Below are positions 8,507-17,083 of a DNA stretch of 64,000 nucleotides, piece by piece; the first letter of the stretch is position 1, and each line of letters begins with the position of its first letter. A program made the position numbers and the translations under genes. The notes beneath the pieces are model-generated. The model had not been told where the DNA came from, ran no database searches, and was given only the letters and a program-made list of their open reading frames with translations. The stretch is from Clostridium rectalis (lineage in GTDB: Bacteria; Bacillota; Clostridia; Clostridiales; Clostridiaceae): the NCBI RefSeq assembly GCF_900626095.1, contig NZ_UYZZ01000011.1:1-64000 (forward strand), read 5' to 3'.

Positions 8507-10216
8507 CTAGTTAAAGTCCTTTAGTGGTATTACTACTGTAAATATACTTCCTTCTCCAATGTCACTTTTAACATTAATACTTCCCTTAAAGCCTAATACT
8601 ATATGTTTTACTATGGCAAGACCTAATCCTGTTCCACCTTGAGCTCTACTTCTAGCTTTATCAACCCTATAAAATCTTTCAAAAACTCTATCTACATGTT
8701 CCTCTGGTATACCAACCCCTGTGTCCTTCACTCTTATTATACAATTGTTATCCTTTTTAGAAACATTAATAAATACTTCCCCATTATCATTATTATATTT
8801 TATAGCATTGTCTACTAAATTTATTATCATTTGTTTAAATCTATCTTTATCCCCTAATATCATTACATTTTTATTATAATTTGTATGTAACTTTACATTT
8901 TTTTTATCAGCATAGTTTTTTACAAGGTAACATATATTATTTATGGTCTCATTTACATCTATAATTTCTTCTTTTTTATCTTTAATTGTTTCTATATCCG
9001 ATAAAGTTAAAATATCATTAATAAGTCTTGTAAGCCGTTCTGCCTCATCATTTATAATTTCTAAAAATTTATCTCTATTACCTTTATCATCTACATATCT
9101 TAAAGTTTCCGCAAATCCTTTAATTGATGTCAACGGAGTTTTTAATTCATGAGATACATTAGCAACAAATTGTGACCTCATATTCTCTAATTTTTTTATA
9201 TCTGTTACATCCTGTACTACAGCTACAGTGCCTATAAGTTGTTTACCATTATTTATATCTGCGGTTTTGATTCTAAGCTCCCTCTCCTTGGGCCAAAGTA
9301 TCTTCATTTGTCTGTAATCATCACATATATTTCTAAACAAATTCTCCAACTCAAAATTTCTTATATTATCTAATAGATTTTTTCCTATTATATCCCTATC
9401 TATTCCAAATATCTCTTTTGCATAAGGATTAATCATTATAACCTTAAAATTAGTATCAACAGCTATAACTCCACCATCCATACTTTTTAAAATAGCCTCT
9501 AACTTATTTTGCTTATCTAATGCATCGTTTAATGTCAATTGTAATTTTTCAGCCATATTATTAAATGTATCTCCCAATTGTCCAATTTCATCTTGAGAAT
9601 TTATATTGACCCTTCTGTCAAGTTCTCCAGTTGCTATTCTAGTAGTTATAAATTCCAAATCTTTTATCGGCTTAACAATCCCTATAGATAATTTAGATGA
9701 AAATACAAAGGACATTAATATAACAAGTACAGCTACAAAAATATAATATTTAATAAATTGGCCCTCAAAACCCGTAAGAATATTCATTTGAACAGAACTT
9801 CTTATAATATAACCTTCTTTAAAAACCGTAGCAAAGTACATAGTATCACTATTAGTTGATTCACTATGCCTTATTTTATATCCATATCCTTTTTTTCTTG
9901 CTTCTTTAATTTCCTCTCTATTGTTATGGTTTTTCATTTCCTTTTTATCAATAATAGAATCACTTATTACATTACCATTTTTATCTATAAAAGTAACCCT
10001 AATTTCATTATTTAAAAATACATCCTTTGCAAATTTGTCCATTTCATTTACTTTTTGAGTATTAATTATATTAATAACTAATTCATTGTTTGATTTTAAA
10101 ACCTTTTTAGTGTTTTCAACGTACTGATAATTAGCAATTATTATAAACAAAGTTATAACTATAGCTAAACTCAACATTAATGTAGTTAACATATACATCA
10201 TTAATTTTTTCTTCAT
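8507..10216 (-). CDS. phoR: phosphate sensor histidine kinase PhoR
   Basis: A 569-residue membrane kinase. Order seen: transmembrane segment (about 7-29), extracytoplasmic sensor region, second transmembrane segment (about 156-173), HAMP (175-227), PAS (about 238-340), HisKA with phospho-acceptor His356 in NVSHELKTPLTSIKGF, and an HATPase domain with DNAIKYN (N box), DTGVGIP (G1) and GTGLGLAIVK (G2). It follows phoP by 16 bases and sits beside the pst genes, which supports phosphate as the signal, presumably through PhoU. Other PhoR/WalK-type kinases share the same layout, so the name relies on context. Confidence 0.92.
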   Translation of the reverse strand: MKKKLMMYMLTTLMLSLAIVITLFIIIANYQYVENTKKVLKSNNELVINIINTQKVNEMDKFAKDVFLNNEIRVTFIDKNGNVISDSIIDKKEMKNHNNREEIKEARKKGYGYKIRHSESTNSDTMYFATVFKEGYIIRSSVQMNILTGFEGQFIKYYIFVAVLVILMSFVFSSKLSIGIVKPIKDLEFITTRIATGELDRRVNINSQDEIGQLGDTFNNMAEKLQLTLNDALDKQNKLEAILKSMDGGVIAVDTNFKVIMINPYAKEIFGIDRDIIGKNLLDNIRNFELENLFRNICDDYRQMKILWPKERELRIKTADINNGKQLIGTVAVVQDVTDIKKLENMRSQFVANVSHELKTPLTSIKGFAETLRYVDDKGNRDKFLEIINDEAERLTRLINDILTLSDIETIKDKKEEIIDVNETINNICYLVKNYADKKNVKLHTNYNKNVMILGDKDRFKQMIINLVDNAIKYNNDNGEVFINVSKKDNNCIIRVKDTGVGIPEEHVDRVFERFYRVDKARSRAQGGTGLGLAIVKHIVLGFKGSINVKSDIGEGSIFTVVIPLKDFN

Positions 10217-10232
10217 TTATCATCACCTAACG

Positions 10233-10928
10233 TTATTCAAAAATATTGAATCTATATCCAACTCCTCTAATAGTATCAATAAATTTGGGCTTTTTATCAT
10301 CTTCTTCAATTTTTTGTCTTAAATGTCTTATATGTACATCCACAGTTCTAGTTTCTCCTATATATTCATACCCCCATATCTTATCTAATAAAAAATCTCT
10401 AGTTAAAACTCTTCCTTTGTTTTTTACCAATATTTCCAGTAATTCAAACTCTTTTAAAGTTAAATCTATCCTTTTATTATTCTTTATTACTTCATGCCTA
10501 TCAAAATCAATTACTATATTTCCAAATTTATATCCTCTTTCAATAACTTGAAAACTAGTTCTTCTAAGCACAGCCTTAACCCTAGCAATAAGCTCTCTTA
10601 CAGAAAAAGGTTTAGTAATATAATCGTCCGCTCCTAATTCTAAACCCAATACCTTATCTAATTCCTCCCCCTTTGCTGTTATCATAATTATAGGTGTAGT
10701 GGATATAACATCATCTTTTCTTATTTCCTTGCACACATCATATCCATCCATTTCAGGAAGCATTAAATCTAACAAAATAAGTTGTGGCTGCTCCTGCTTA
10801 GTTATTTTTAATGCATCTATACCATTATCCGCATATAACACAGTATATCCTGATTTTTCTAAATTAAACTTTAATAATTCTATTATATGTTCTTCATCAT
10901 CCACAATTAAAACTTTTTCTTTGGCCAT
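10233..10928 (-). CDS. phoP: phosphate response regulator PhoP (PhoB type)
   Basis: A 231-residue OmpR-family regulator. The receiver domain carries the acidic pair DD at 10-11, phospho-acceptor Asp54 in LLDLMLP, Thr in ITAKGEEL and Lys in ITKPF. The C-terminal winged helix (about 130-230) includes LTLKEFELLEILVKNKGRV and RTVDVHIRHLRQKI. When phosphorylated by PhoR it should bind PHO boxes and turn on pst genes. The start has AGGAGG. Three 11-base-spaced TTAAnn repeats lie about 90-115 bases upstream, consistent with autoregulation. Confidence 0.93.
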   Translation of the reverse strand: MAKEKVLIVDDEEHIIELLKFNLEKSGYTVLYADNGIDALKITKQEQPQLILLDLMLPEMDGYDVCKEIRKDDVISTTPIIMITAKGEELDKVLGLELGADDYITKPFSVRELIARVKAVLRRTSFQVIERGYKFGNIVIDFDRHEVIKNNKRIDLTLKEFELLEILVKNKGRVLTRDFLLDKIWGYEYIGETRTVDVHIRHLRQKIEEDDKKPKFIDTIRGVGYRFNIFE

Positions 10929-11016
10929 AATTTACCTCCTACTTATTACTATTTATACTTATCTATATTCTAACATTTTTTTATTACAATATAATATATA
11001 TTTTAAAACTTTACTT

Positions 11017-11044
11017 TATTAACTGTATCTTAACATTAAATTAA
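11017..11044 (-). promoter_or_regulatory. candidate PHO box array upstream of phoP
   Basis: Reading the minus strand, TTAATT (11044-11039), TTAAGA (11033-11028) and TTAATA (11022-11017) occur with five-base gaps, that is an exact 11-base period. This is the direct-repeat layout bound by PhoP dimers in Bacillus (TT(A/T)A(C/T)A, N5). The regularity is seen directly. The function is inferred. Confidence 0.5.
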
Positions 11045-11050
11045 ATAACA

Positions 11051-11079
11051 ATAAGCTTTATGTTTACCATAAAGCTTAT
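11051..11079 (-). terminator. hairpin after nrdR
   Basis: A perfect 12-bp stem (11051-11062 with 11068-11079) with a 5-base loop, just past the nrdR stop. The minus-strand tail TGTTATTTAA is only partly U-rich, so termination may be weak. Confidence 0.55.
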
Positions 11080-11097
11080 GTAAAAAATTATGTAATT

Positions 11098-11553
11098 TTA
11101 TTTATCTGACATTAGTCTTTTAATTTCTTCCATAAAAGTATTCACATCTTTAAACTGCCTATACACAGATGCAAATCTTACATAAGACACTTCATCAATT
11201 TTTTTTAAATTGTCCATTATCATTTCGCCAATACACTCTGATCTAACTTCAGTCAACATCTGATTATTAATCTTTTTCTCAACATCATCTGCTATAACTT
11301 CTATTTGTTTTCTGGAAACCGGTCTTTTTTGGCAAGCCTTTATAAGCCCATTTATTATTTTAGACCTATCAAAATACTCTCTACTCATATTTTTTTTTAT
11401 AACTAATATTGGGACATTCTCTATTTTTTCATAGGTGGTATATCTTTTGGTACATTTAAAACATTCTCTCCTTCTTCTTATAGACATATCATCTTCCGTT
11501 GATCTTGAATCTACAACTTTACTTTCATTATATCCACAATATGGACATTTCAT
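11098..11553 (-). CDS. nrdR: transcriptional repressor NrdR
   Basis: A 151-residue repressor of ribonucleotide reductase genes. An N-terminal zinc ribbon uses Cys3, Cys6, Cys31 and Cys34 (CPYCGY, CFKC), followed by an ATP-cone domain that senses ATP/dATP (VIKKNMSREYFDRSKIINGL). Length and sequence are standard. It has a GGCGGGAG ribosome site. It is monocistronic or lies downstream of ylmC. No nrd genes are in the window, so its targets lie elsewhere. Confidence 0.96.
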   Translation of the reverse strand: MKCPYCGYNESKVVDSRSTEDDMSIRRRRECFKCTKRYTTYEKIENVPILVIKKNMSREYFDRSKIINGLIKACQKRPVSRKQIEVIADDVEKKINNQMLTEVRSECIGEMIMDNLKKIDEVSYVRFASVYRQFKDVNTFMEEIKRLMSDK

Positions 11554-11631
11554 ACATCTCCCGCCTTCTCAATTTAAGCTTAATTAAAATATGTTTATAC
11601 TATATTATTATACACTTTTTTAACTTTATTT

Positions 11632-11895
11632 CTACTCTGATTTATCAATTAAGTATTCATTTCCATCAACTAAAATAACATCTATTCCAACTTTTCTAAC
11701 CTTTGACCAAGGTATTTCCATATCATTATTCTTTCCAAACCATGATATTTTTTGAGAAGGCAATATTATTGCTAGTATTTTGCATACACTAGCATCTATC
11801 TTTAGGTCTTTAATACAACCCATCTTTGCTCCTGAATTCACATCTATAACTTCCATAGTTCTCAAACTATTTAATGAATAAAAAGCTCCTTCCAT
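11632..11895 (-). CDS. YlmC/YmxH family PRC-barrel protein
   Basis: A small 87-residue protein of the YlmC/YmxH family, a PRC-barrel-like beta fold seen in spore formers. Recognisable pieces are MEVIDVNSGAKMGCIKDL and PWSKVRKVGIDVILV. In Bacillus, ylmC/ymxH paralogues sit near sporulation genes, and here it follows sigG. The function is not known with certainty and a sporulation-linked role is inferred from family and place. The start has GGAGGGG, and it is separated from sigG by a terminator. Confidence 0.85.
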   Translation of the reverse strand: MEGAFYSLNSLRTMEVIDVNSGAKMGCIKDLKIDASVCKILAIILPSQKISWFGKNNDMEIPWSKVRKVGIDVILVDGNEYLIDKSE

Positions 11896-11958
11896 CTAAA
11901 ACCCCTCCTATACACTTATATATATATCTATGAAAAAAAATTTATTATAATGACTAAT

Positions 11959-11995
11959 AAAAACCCATATCATAAATTTTATGATATGGGTTTTT
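11959..11995 (-). terminator. terminator after sigG
   Basis: A 15-bp perfect stem (11959-11973 with 11981-11995) whose arms end in A5/T5, just past the sigG stop. Confidence 0.85.
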
Positions 11996-12001
11996 ATATA
12001 A

Positions 12002-12775
12002 TCAAACATATTTTCTCATGTGCTTTAATGCAGTTTTTTCTAGTCTTGATACCTGTGCTTGAGATATACCTATTTCATCTGCAACTTCCATCTGAGTTCT
12101 CCCATCGAAAAATCTTAAGGTAAGTATTAATTTTTCTCTGTCATTTAATTTTTTCATTGCCTCCTTTATAGATATATTTTCTAACCAGCTATCATCTACA
12201 TTCTTATTATCACTTATTTGGTCCATAACATATATTGCATCCCCACCATCGTGATAAATTGGCTCAAATAGCGATACAGGATCTTGTATTGCATCTAATG
12301 CAAACACCACTTCTTCTCTTGGTAAATCTAATTCTTTAGCTATTTGTGATACTGTAGGCTCTTTATTATCTTTAGCAATTAGCCTATCCCTTACCTGTAA
12401 AGCCCTATAAGCGATATCTCTAAGTGATCTACTAACTCTTATAGAATTGTTATCCCTAAGATATCTTCTTATTTCTCCAATTATCATGGGAACTGCATAT
12501 GTAGAGAATTTTACATTCTGACTTAAATCAAAATTATCAATTGACTTAATAAGTCCAATGCATCCTACTTGAAATAAGTCATCTATATTTTCTCCTCTAT
12601 TATTGAATCTTTGAATTACACTTAAAACAAGTCTTAAATTCCCCTTAATAAATTTTTCTCTACACCCAGCCTCTCCATTTCTTATTCTAATTAATAAATC
12701 ATGCATTTCCTTCTCTTTTAATACAGGTAATTTAGAAGTATTTACACCACAAATTTCAACCTTATTAATCATCAT
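12002..12775 (-). CDS. sigG: RNA polymerase sporulation sigma factor SigG
   Basis: A 257-residue sigma-70 factor acting in the forespore after engulfment. The N-terminal VEICGVNTSKLPVL is characteristic of sigma-G. Region 2 has NIDDLFQVGCIGLIKSIDNFD and FSTYAVPMIIGEIRRYLRDN, and region 4 ends in ISQAQVSRLEKTALKHMRK. Unlike sigE and sigK it has no cleaved pro-sequence. It lies downstream of spoIIGA-sigE as in Bacillus, but with a 75-base gap holding a likely forespore promoter, so it can be read both from the spoIIG promoter and by itself. Confidence 0.96.
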   Translation of the reverse strand: MMINKVEICGVNTSKLPVLKEKEMHDLLIRIRNGEAGCREKFIKGNLRLVLSVIQRFNNRGENIDDLFQVGCIGLIKSIDNFDLSQNVKFSTYAVPMIIGEIRRYLRDNNSIRVSRSLRDIAYRALQVRDRLIAKDNKEPTVSQIAKELDLPREEVVFALDAIQDPVSLFEPIYHDGGDAIYVMDQISDNKNVDDSWLENISIKEAMKKLNDREKLILTLRFFDGRTQMEVADEIGISQAQVSRLEKTALKHMRKYV

Positions 12776-12808
12776 CAGTAATCAGTCCCTTCTGAGTGAT
12801 TGCATTTT

Positions 12809-12838
12809 AATTATTTCCAGAGAAACTGATTTTTATTC
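12809..12838 (-). promoter_or_regulatory. candidate sigma-F/sigma-G promoter of sigG
   Basis: Minus strand: GAATA (12838-12834), 15 bases, then GGAAATAATT (12818-12809). The second element matches nine of ten positions of the forespore -10 consensus GGNRANAHTR, and the first matches the sigma-G -35 GMATR. It lies about 35-60 bases upstream of the sigG start, where a sigma-F/sigma-G promoter is found in Bacillus. Confidence 0.5.
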
Positions 12839-12850
12839 AAAGGACAAGTT

Positions 12851-13558
12851 TTATAACATTTTATTTATTTCTTTTTTTAATCTTTTAATTATTCTTTTTT
12901 CCAACCTTGATATATAAGATTGTGATATACCAAGCATATCCGCCACTTCTTTTTGAGTTTTTTCTATTTTACCACCTAATCCAAATCTTAAATTAACAAT
13001 TTCTTTTTCCCTGTTATTTAACTTGTCCATAGCAATAAATAAGAGTTGCTTGTCTACTTCATCCTCAATTAGATTATATACCACGTCATTATCTGTTCCT
13101 AAAATGTCTGAAAGTAGTAACTCATTTCCATCCCAATCTACATTTAGTGGTTCATAAAATGAGATTTCAGCCTTAACTTTACTATTTCTTCTTAAATACA
13201 TTAATATCTCGTTTTCAATACATCTAGATGCATAAGTTGCAAGTTTTATTTTCTTTTCAGGGTTAAAAGTATTAACTGCCTTAATTAATCCTATAGTTCC
13301 AACTGATACTAAATCTTCAACATTTACTCCGGTATTTTCAAATTTTCTTGCTATATATACTACTAGTCTCAGATTCCTTTCTATAAGTGTAGCTCTTATG
13401 CTTTCATCACCACATACAAGTTTATATACTAGCTCCTCTTCTTCTTGTTTTGTAAGTGGTGGAGGAAGTGCATCATTACCACCTATGTAATATATCTTTC
13501 TAGTAAATATTTTTAATTTAGAAAGTATATTATTTAATAGAATTTTTAACTTTAGCAT
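12851..13558 (-). CDS. sigE: pro-sigma-E, mother-cell sporulation sigma factor
   Basis: About 235 residues. The N-terminus is a basic, amphipathic pro-sequence (roughly the first 25 residues) followed by [13 protein letters not shown], the conserved region around the SpoIIGA cleavage site. Then come regions 2 ([37 protein letters not shown]) and 4 ([19 protein letters not shown]). It directs early mother-cell transcription once processed. I take the ATG seven bases after GGGGG rather than the adjacent GTG. It lies 16-19 bases downstream of spoIIGA, in the conserved spoIIG operon. Confidence 0.96.
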   Translation of the reverse strand: MLKLKILLNNILSKLKIFTRKIYYIGGNDALPPPLTKQEEEELVYKLVCGDESIRATLIERNLRLVVYIARKFENTGVNVEDLVSVGTIGLIKAVNTFNPEKKIKLATYASRCIENEILMYLRRNSKVKAEISFYEPLNVDWDGNELLLSDILGTDNDVVYNLIEDEVDKQLLFIAMDKLNNREKEIVNLRFGLGGKIEKTQKEVADMLGISQSYISRLEKRIIKRLKKEINKML

Positions 13559-13576
13559 CACATTTCCCCCTATTTT

Positions 13577-14380
13577 TTATAATATTCCTCTTGATAACAA
13601 TGCTTGGTAATCTCCAGTATCACTAAGCTTTTCATTACTAAATGCTATTAAAGCATCTTTTTCTTCTATCTGCTCCTCCTTATATATTTTTATACATTCT
13701 GGTTTAATAGCCCTTAATCTTCCCCCTGCCCCATTAACTACTTTATAAGGTATGTAAAAATTACTATAATCTTTTATATCTATATCTTTAAATATATCCT
13801 CTTGTACAACTATTACTGGTAAATTCGTCACAGGTTCCACTAATTCATTTCCTGTATCCAAAAAAGCCTTTACCTTTGTTTTAGAACTTCTTAGTACTAT
13901 ATCCACATCATACAAATAACAATTACTATCTCTTCTATCCTTTATGAATGCTAATAATCTATTTATAACTAAATAAATAATCATTAAAGATAGCATAAGT
14001 TTTTTATATGAAAAATTATATATAACTGCTGTACCTTCTATTGGATTATTATTTTTATTCATTTCTATAAATACACAAAGCCCAGCTAGTAACATAGTAT
14101 AAAGTATAAAAATAATTGTTGTTTTTATATTAAATAATAAATTTTTTTTTCTAAATGTTATATAAGTCATAACCAATGCTAAAAGTATTTTAAAATAAAT
14201 GCTAATAAAGTAACCTTTTTTATCATAAAACATTACTAGAATATATAGGCTACCAATAAAAGCAGATAGGGTTATATCAAACTGTTTTATTTTAACTTTT
14301 ACAGTTTGGGCTGTTAGGTAAAGTAAAAATTTATTTACAATAAAATTTTCTAAAATTAATAAATCCATGTAAATGATCAC
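13577..14380 (-). CDS. spoIIGA: sigma-E processing peptidase SpoIIGA
   Basis: About 267 residues. The N-terminal half has five hydrophobic segments for insertion in the sporulation septum. The C-terminal half is an aspartic-protease domain with FLDTGN (Asp near 175), the catalytic motif that clips pro-sigma-E. The start is taken at a GTG six bases after AGAGGTG, giving MIIYMDLLILENF, similar to MKIYLDV of the Bacillus protein. The GTG three codons earlier is inside the ribosome site. It is first in the spoIIGA-sigE operon, behind a promoter with an unusually long spacer. Confidence 0.92.
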   Translation of the reverse strand: MIIYMDLLILENFIVNKFLLYLTAQTVKVKIKQFDITLSAFIGSLYILVMFYDKKGYFISIYFKILLALVMTYITFRKKNLLFNIKTTIIFILYTMLLAGLCVFIEMNKNNNPIEGTAVIYNFSYKKLMLSLMIIYLVINRLLAFIKDRRDSNCYLYDVDIVLRSSKTKVKAFLDTGNELVEPVTNLPVIVVQEDIFKDIDIKDYSNFYIPYKVVNGAGGRLRAIKPECIKIYKEEQIEEKDALIAFSNEKLSDTGDYQALLSRGIL

Positions 14381-14399
14381 ACTCTTCACCTCTAAAATT

Positions 14400-14433
14400 A
14401 TTATATACCTATTCTCTTCAAAATTTTGTCAAA
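14400..14433 (-). promoter_or_regulatory. spoIIG-type promoter with Spo0A box
   Basis: Minus strand: TTGACA (14432-14427), 21 bases, TATAAT (14405-14400). In Bacillus the spoIIG promoter has near-consensus elements with a 22-base spacer and needs Spo0A~P bound over the -35. Here TGTCAAA (plus strand, 14427-14433) overlaps the -35 and differs from the 0A box TGTCGAA at one base. The position about 20-50 bases before spoIIGA fits. Confidence 0.6.
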
Positions 14434-14482
14434 TTATAATATTAATTCCTTTTTTTATTTTTTAAAATACGCCAATAAAATA

Positions 14483-14518
14483 AAAAAATCTGACCTTATT
14501 TTCAAGATCAGATTTTTT
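14483..14518 (-). terminator. terminator after ftsZ
   Basis: A hairpin of about 14 bp with one mismatch (arms 14485-14498 and 14505-14518) and an A/T-run on both sides, just past the ftsZ stop. Confidence 0.8.
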
Positions 14519-14530
14519 ACAATCTTTAAA

Positions 14531-15640
14531 TTATCTTCTTTGTCTTCTTAAGAATGTTGGGATTTCCAAATCATTCTCATTATAACTCTCTACCTCTTCT
14601 TTAGATGCAGCAGCTTCATTATTAGATTGTTCCTTTGATGAATTATCTGGAATATTTATATTAAACTTTTCTTTTCCCTTTTCCTTTTCACATTCAAATC
14701 CAGTAGCTATTACAGTTATTCTTATTTCATCTTTCAAGTTTTCATCTATTACAGCACCAAAAATAATATTCGCATCTGGATCAGCAGCATCCTGAACAAT
14801 TTCCGCTGCTTCATTGATCTCAAGCAATCCTAAATCTGCACCACCGGTTATATTTAATAGTACACCTGTAGCTCCTACTATTGATGTTTCAAGTAATGGA
14901 CTAGATATAGCCTGCTTAGCTGCCTCTTGGGCTCTATTATCGCCTGAACCTCTACCAACGCCCATATGTGCAAGTCCTCTATCTGTCATTATAGTTCTTA
15001 CATCCGCAAAGTCTAAGTTTACTAGTCCAGGTATAGTAATTAAATCAGAAATACCTTGTACACCCTGTCTTAAAACATCATCAGCCAACTTAAAAGAATC
15101 CATAAGTGTAGTTTTCTTATCAACTATGCTTAATAACCTTTCATTAGGTATAGTTACTAATGTATCTACACTCTCCTTTAACTTATTAACCCCCATCTCT
15201 GCATGCAACATTCTTTTTCTTCCTTCAAATGGGAATGGTTTTGTAACAACTCCTACAGTAAGTATTCCCATAGACTTAGCTATGTTTGCTATTACAGGGG
15301 CAGCACCTGTACCTGTTCCACCACCCATTCCGGCAGTAATAAATACCATATCTGCTCCTTTAATTGCTTGTGAAATTTCCTCTTTACTTTCTTCTGCTGC
15401 TTTTTCTCCAATCTCAGGGTTCGCACCTGCTCCCAAACCTTTGGTAAGTTTATCCCCTATCTGTATTTTTTGAGAAGCCTGAGACAACATTAACGCTTGT
15501 TTATCTGTATTTATAGCAATAAATTCAACATTCTTTAATCCCTCTTTAATCATTCTATTTACTGCGTTATTACCTCCGCCACCACAACCAATTACCTTTA
15601 TCTGAGCAAATTGTTTTACATCTACATCAAAATCTAGCAC
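14531..15640 (-). CDS. ftsZ: cell division protein FtsZ
   Basis: A 369-residue tubulin-like GTPase that forms the division ring. The nucleotide site is evident: [13 protein letters not shown] near residue 19, NTDKQAL, and the tubulin signature [11 protein letters not shown] near 105. The C-terminal peptide [10 protein letters not shown] is the conserved FtsA/SepF/ZapA-binding tail, separated by an acidic linker. It starts at GTG after GAGGAGG with a seven-base spacer. It lies 15 bases after ftsA, in the normal ftsA-ftsZ order. Annotators should ignore the 219-codon antisense reading frame here, which is a mirror of the Gly/Ala-rich core. Confidence 0.98.
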   Translation of the reverse strand: MLDFDVDVKQFAQIKVIGCGGGGNNAVNRMIKEGLKNVEFIAINTDKQALMLSQASQKIQIGDKLTKGLGAGANPEIGEKAAEESKEEISQAIKGADMVFITAGMGGGTGTGAAPVIANIAKSMGILTVGVVTKPFPFEGRKRMLHAEMGVNKLKESVDTLVTIPNERLLSIVDKKTTLMDSFKLADDVLRQGVQGISDLITIPGLVNLDFADVRTIMTDRGLAHMGVGRGSGDNRAQEAAKQAISSPLLETSIVGATGVLLNITGGADLGLLEINEAAEIVQDAADPDANIIFGAVIDENLKDEIRITVIATGFECEKEKGKEKFNINIPDNSSKEQSNNEAAASKEEVESYNENDLEIPTFLRRQRR

Positions 15641-15655
15641 AATAATACCTCCTCA

Positions 15656-16930
15656 TTAGAAAAAATCTGTGAAAAATTCTTTTATTTTTGTTAATATCCC
15701 ATTGCCTTTTTCTTCATCAGAATAATCTTCATTTCTTATATCCCATGTAGATTTATAATCATCTTCATGATCATCTGTTGAAACATTCCCTTTAGACAAC
15801 TTTACCTTTCCTGAATATATAACATCTTTAACTATTCCAACTGCAGAAACATATACTGGACTAGCAGCACCTACATATTCAGGATATCCTATTCTCACTG
15901 GTTTATTTAATATATTTTTACATAAATCGCTACTTCCTTTTATTAAAGCTATACCTCCTCCTACTATGACTACTCCTGATACTTCATCAATTTGTCCACA
16001 TGTTATCAATTTCTTTTTTATAAGGTATAAGATTTCCTCCACTCTAGCTTTTATAATTTGTGACAATATACTATATTCTACTTCTATTATATTATCATAG
16101 TTTGTGTCTATTTTTATTTTGAAATCTTCTCCTGAAGTTTTATTATTAACATTTCCGTATTTAGTTTTTAACTTTTCTGCATCTGAAAATGGTATTTTCA
16201 AACATACAGATATGTCATTAGTTATAGTATTTCCTCCTAATGCTATTACATCAGTAAACAATAACCTTCCATCTTTGAAAACTGTAATATTAGTACACTC
16301 TGCGCCAACATCTAAAAGAACAGTCCCCATTTTTATTTCTTCATCTTTTAACACAACATTTGCACTAGCTAATGGTTGAAAAACCATACCCTTAACATTT
16401 ATTTCTGACTTCTTTATACTTTTAAATATATTACTTATTACAGTAGACTGAGATAATATTATCTGTGCATCAACTTCTAACCTCACTCCACTCATGCCTA
16501 TAGGGTCCATAATATTATCGTAACCATCTACAATAAATTGTTCCGGAATTACCCCTATAATTTCTTTATCGGATGATATAGTTATAATTTTAGCTGCTTT
16601 TAAAACTCTTTCTACATCATTTTCCCTTATTTCTCTATCTTCTGACGATACCGCTACTACTCCTCTATTTAGGGTTAACTCACAAATTTCTGATGGAATT
16701 GCTATATAGGCATCTGTAATTTTATAATCTATCATTCTTTCCAACTGCTCTATACAGTTTTTAATAGATTCAGCTGTATTATCTATATCAACTACAATAC
16801 CTTTTTTCATTCCATTACAGCTAACTGAAGTAATCCCTGTAACTTGAATTTTCCCAAACCTGTCAAGCTTACCAGCTGCAGCACATATTTTAGAAGATCC
16901 TATATCGATTCCTACTACATATTCATTCAT
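15656..16930 (-). CDS. ftsA: cell division protein FtsA
   Basis: A 424-residue actin-like ATPase that tethers FtsZ to the membrane. It has the phosphate-1 motif VGIDIGSSKICAAAG at the N-terminus, the SHS2/1C region, and the phosphate-2 type LLDVGAECTNITVF and VVIVGGGIALIKG segments. The last residues, ILTKIKEFFTDFF, form a plausible amphipathic membrane-targeting helix. It is first in ftsA-ftsZ. No ftsQ or mur genes precede it. Instead a terminator and a glycosyltransferase gene lie upstream. Confidence 0.94.
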   Translation of the reverse strand: MNEYVVGIDIGSSKICAAAGKLDRFGKIQVTGITSVSCNGMKKGIVVDIDNTAESIKNCIEQLERMIDYKITDAYIAIPSEICELTLNRGVVAVSSEDREIRENDVERVLKAAKIITISSDKEIIGVIPEQFIVDGYDNIMDPIGMSGVRLEVDAQIILSQSTVISNIFKSIKKSEINVKGMVFQPLASANVVLKDEEIKMGTVLLDVGAECTNITVFKDGRLLFTDVIALGGNTITNDISVCLKIPFSDAEKLKTKYGNVNNKTSGEDFKIKIDTNYDNIIEVEYSILSQIIKARVEEILYLIKKKLITCGQIDEVSGVVIVGGGIALIKGSSDLCKNILNKPVRIGYPEYVGAASPVYVSAVGIVKDVIYSGKVKLSKGNVSTDDHEDDYKSTWDIRNEDYSDEEKGNGILTKIKEFFTDFF

Positions 16931-17048
16931 CAGTCTTTCCCCCCTTAAAGAGAACCATTACAAAGTATATATTCAACAAAAAAATTTATTTTCCTCTAAC
17001 AGTATTAAAAATTTTAATTTTATATACCATCCATTGTATTTATGATTT

Positions 17049-17082
17049 AAAAAAAGAAAGATTCACTAATCTTTCTTTTTTT
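17049..17082 (-). terminator. terminator after glycosyltransferase gene
   Basis: A 15-bp perfect stem (17049-17063 with 17068-17082) of A/T with a GAAAGAT core and a 4-base loop, next to the stop codon. It is symmetrical but serves the minus-strand gene. Confidence 0.8.
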
Positions 17083-17083
17083 A

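Noticed and set aside
14814-15473. A 219-codon open frame on the plus strand
   Set aside because: It is fully antisense to ftsZ, has low-complexity Pro/Ser/Thr text caused by the Gly/Ala-rich GTPase core, and has no ribosome site.
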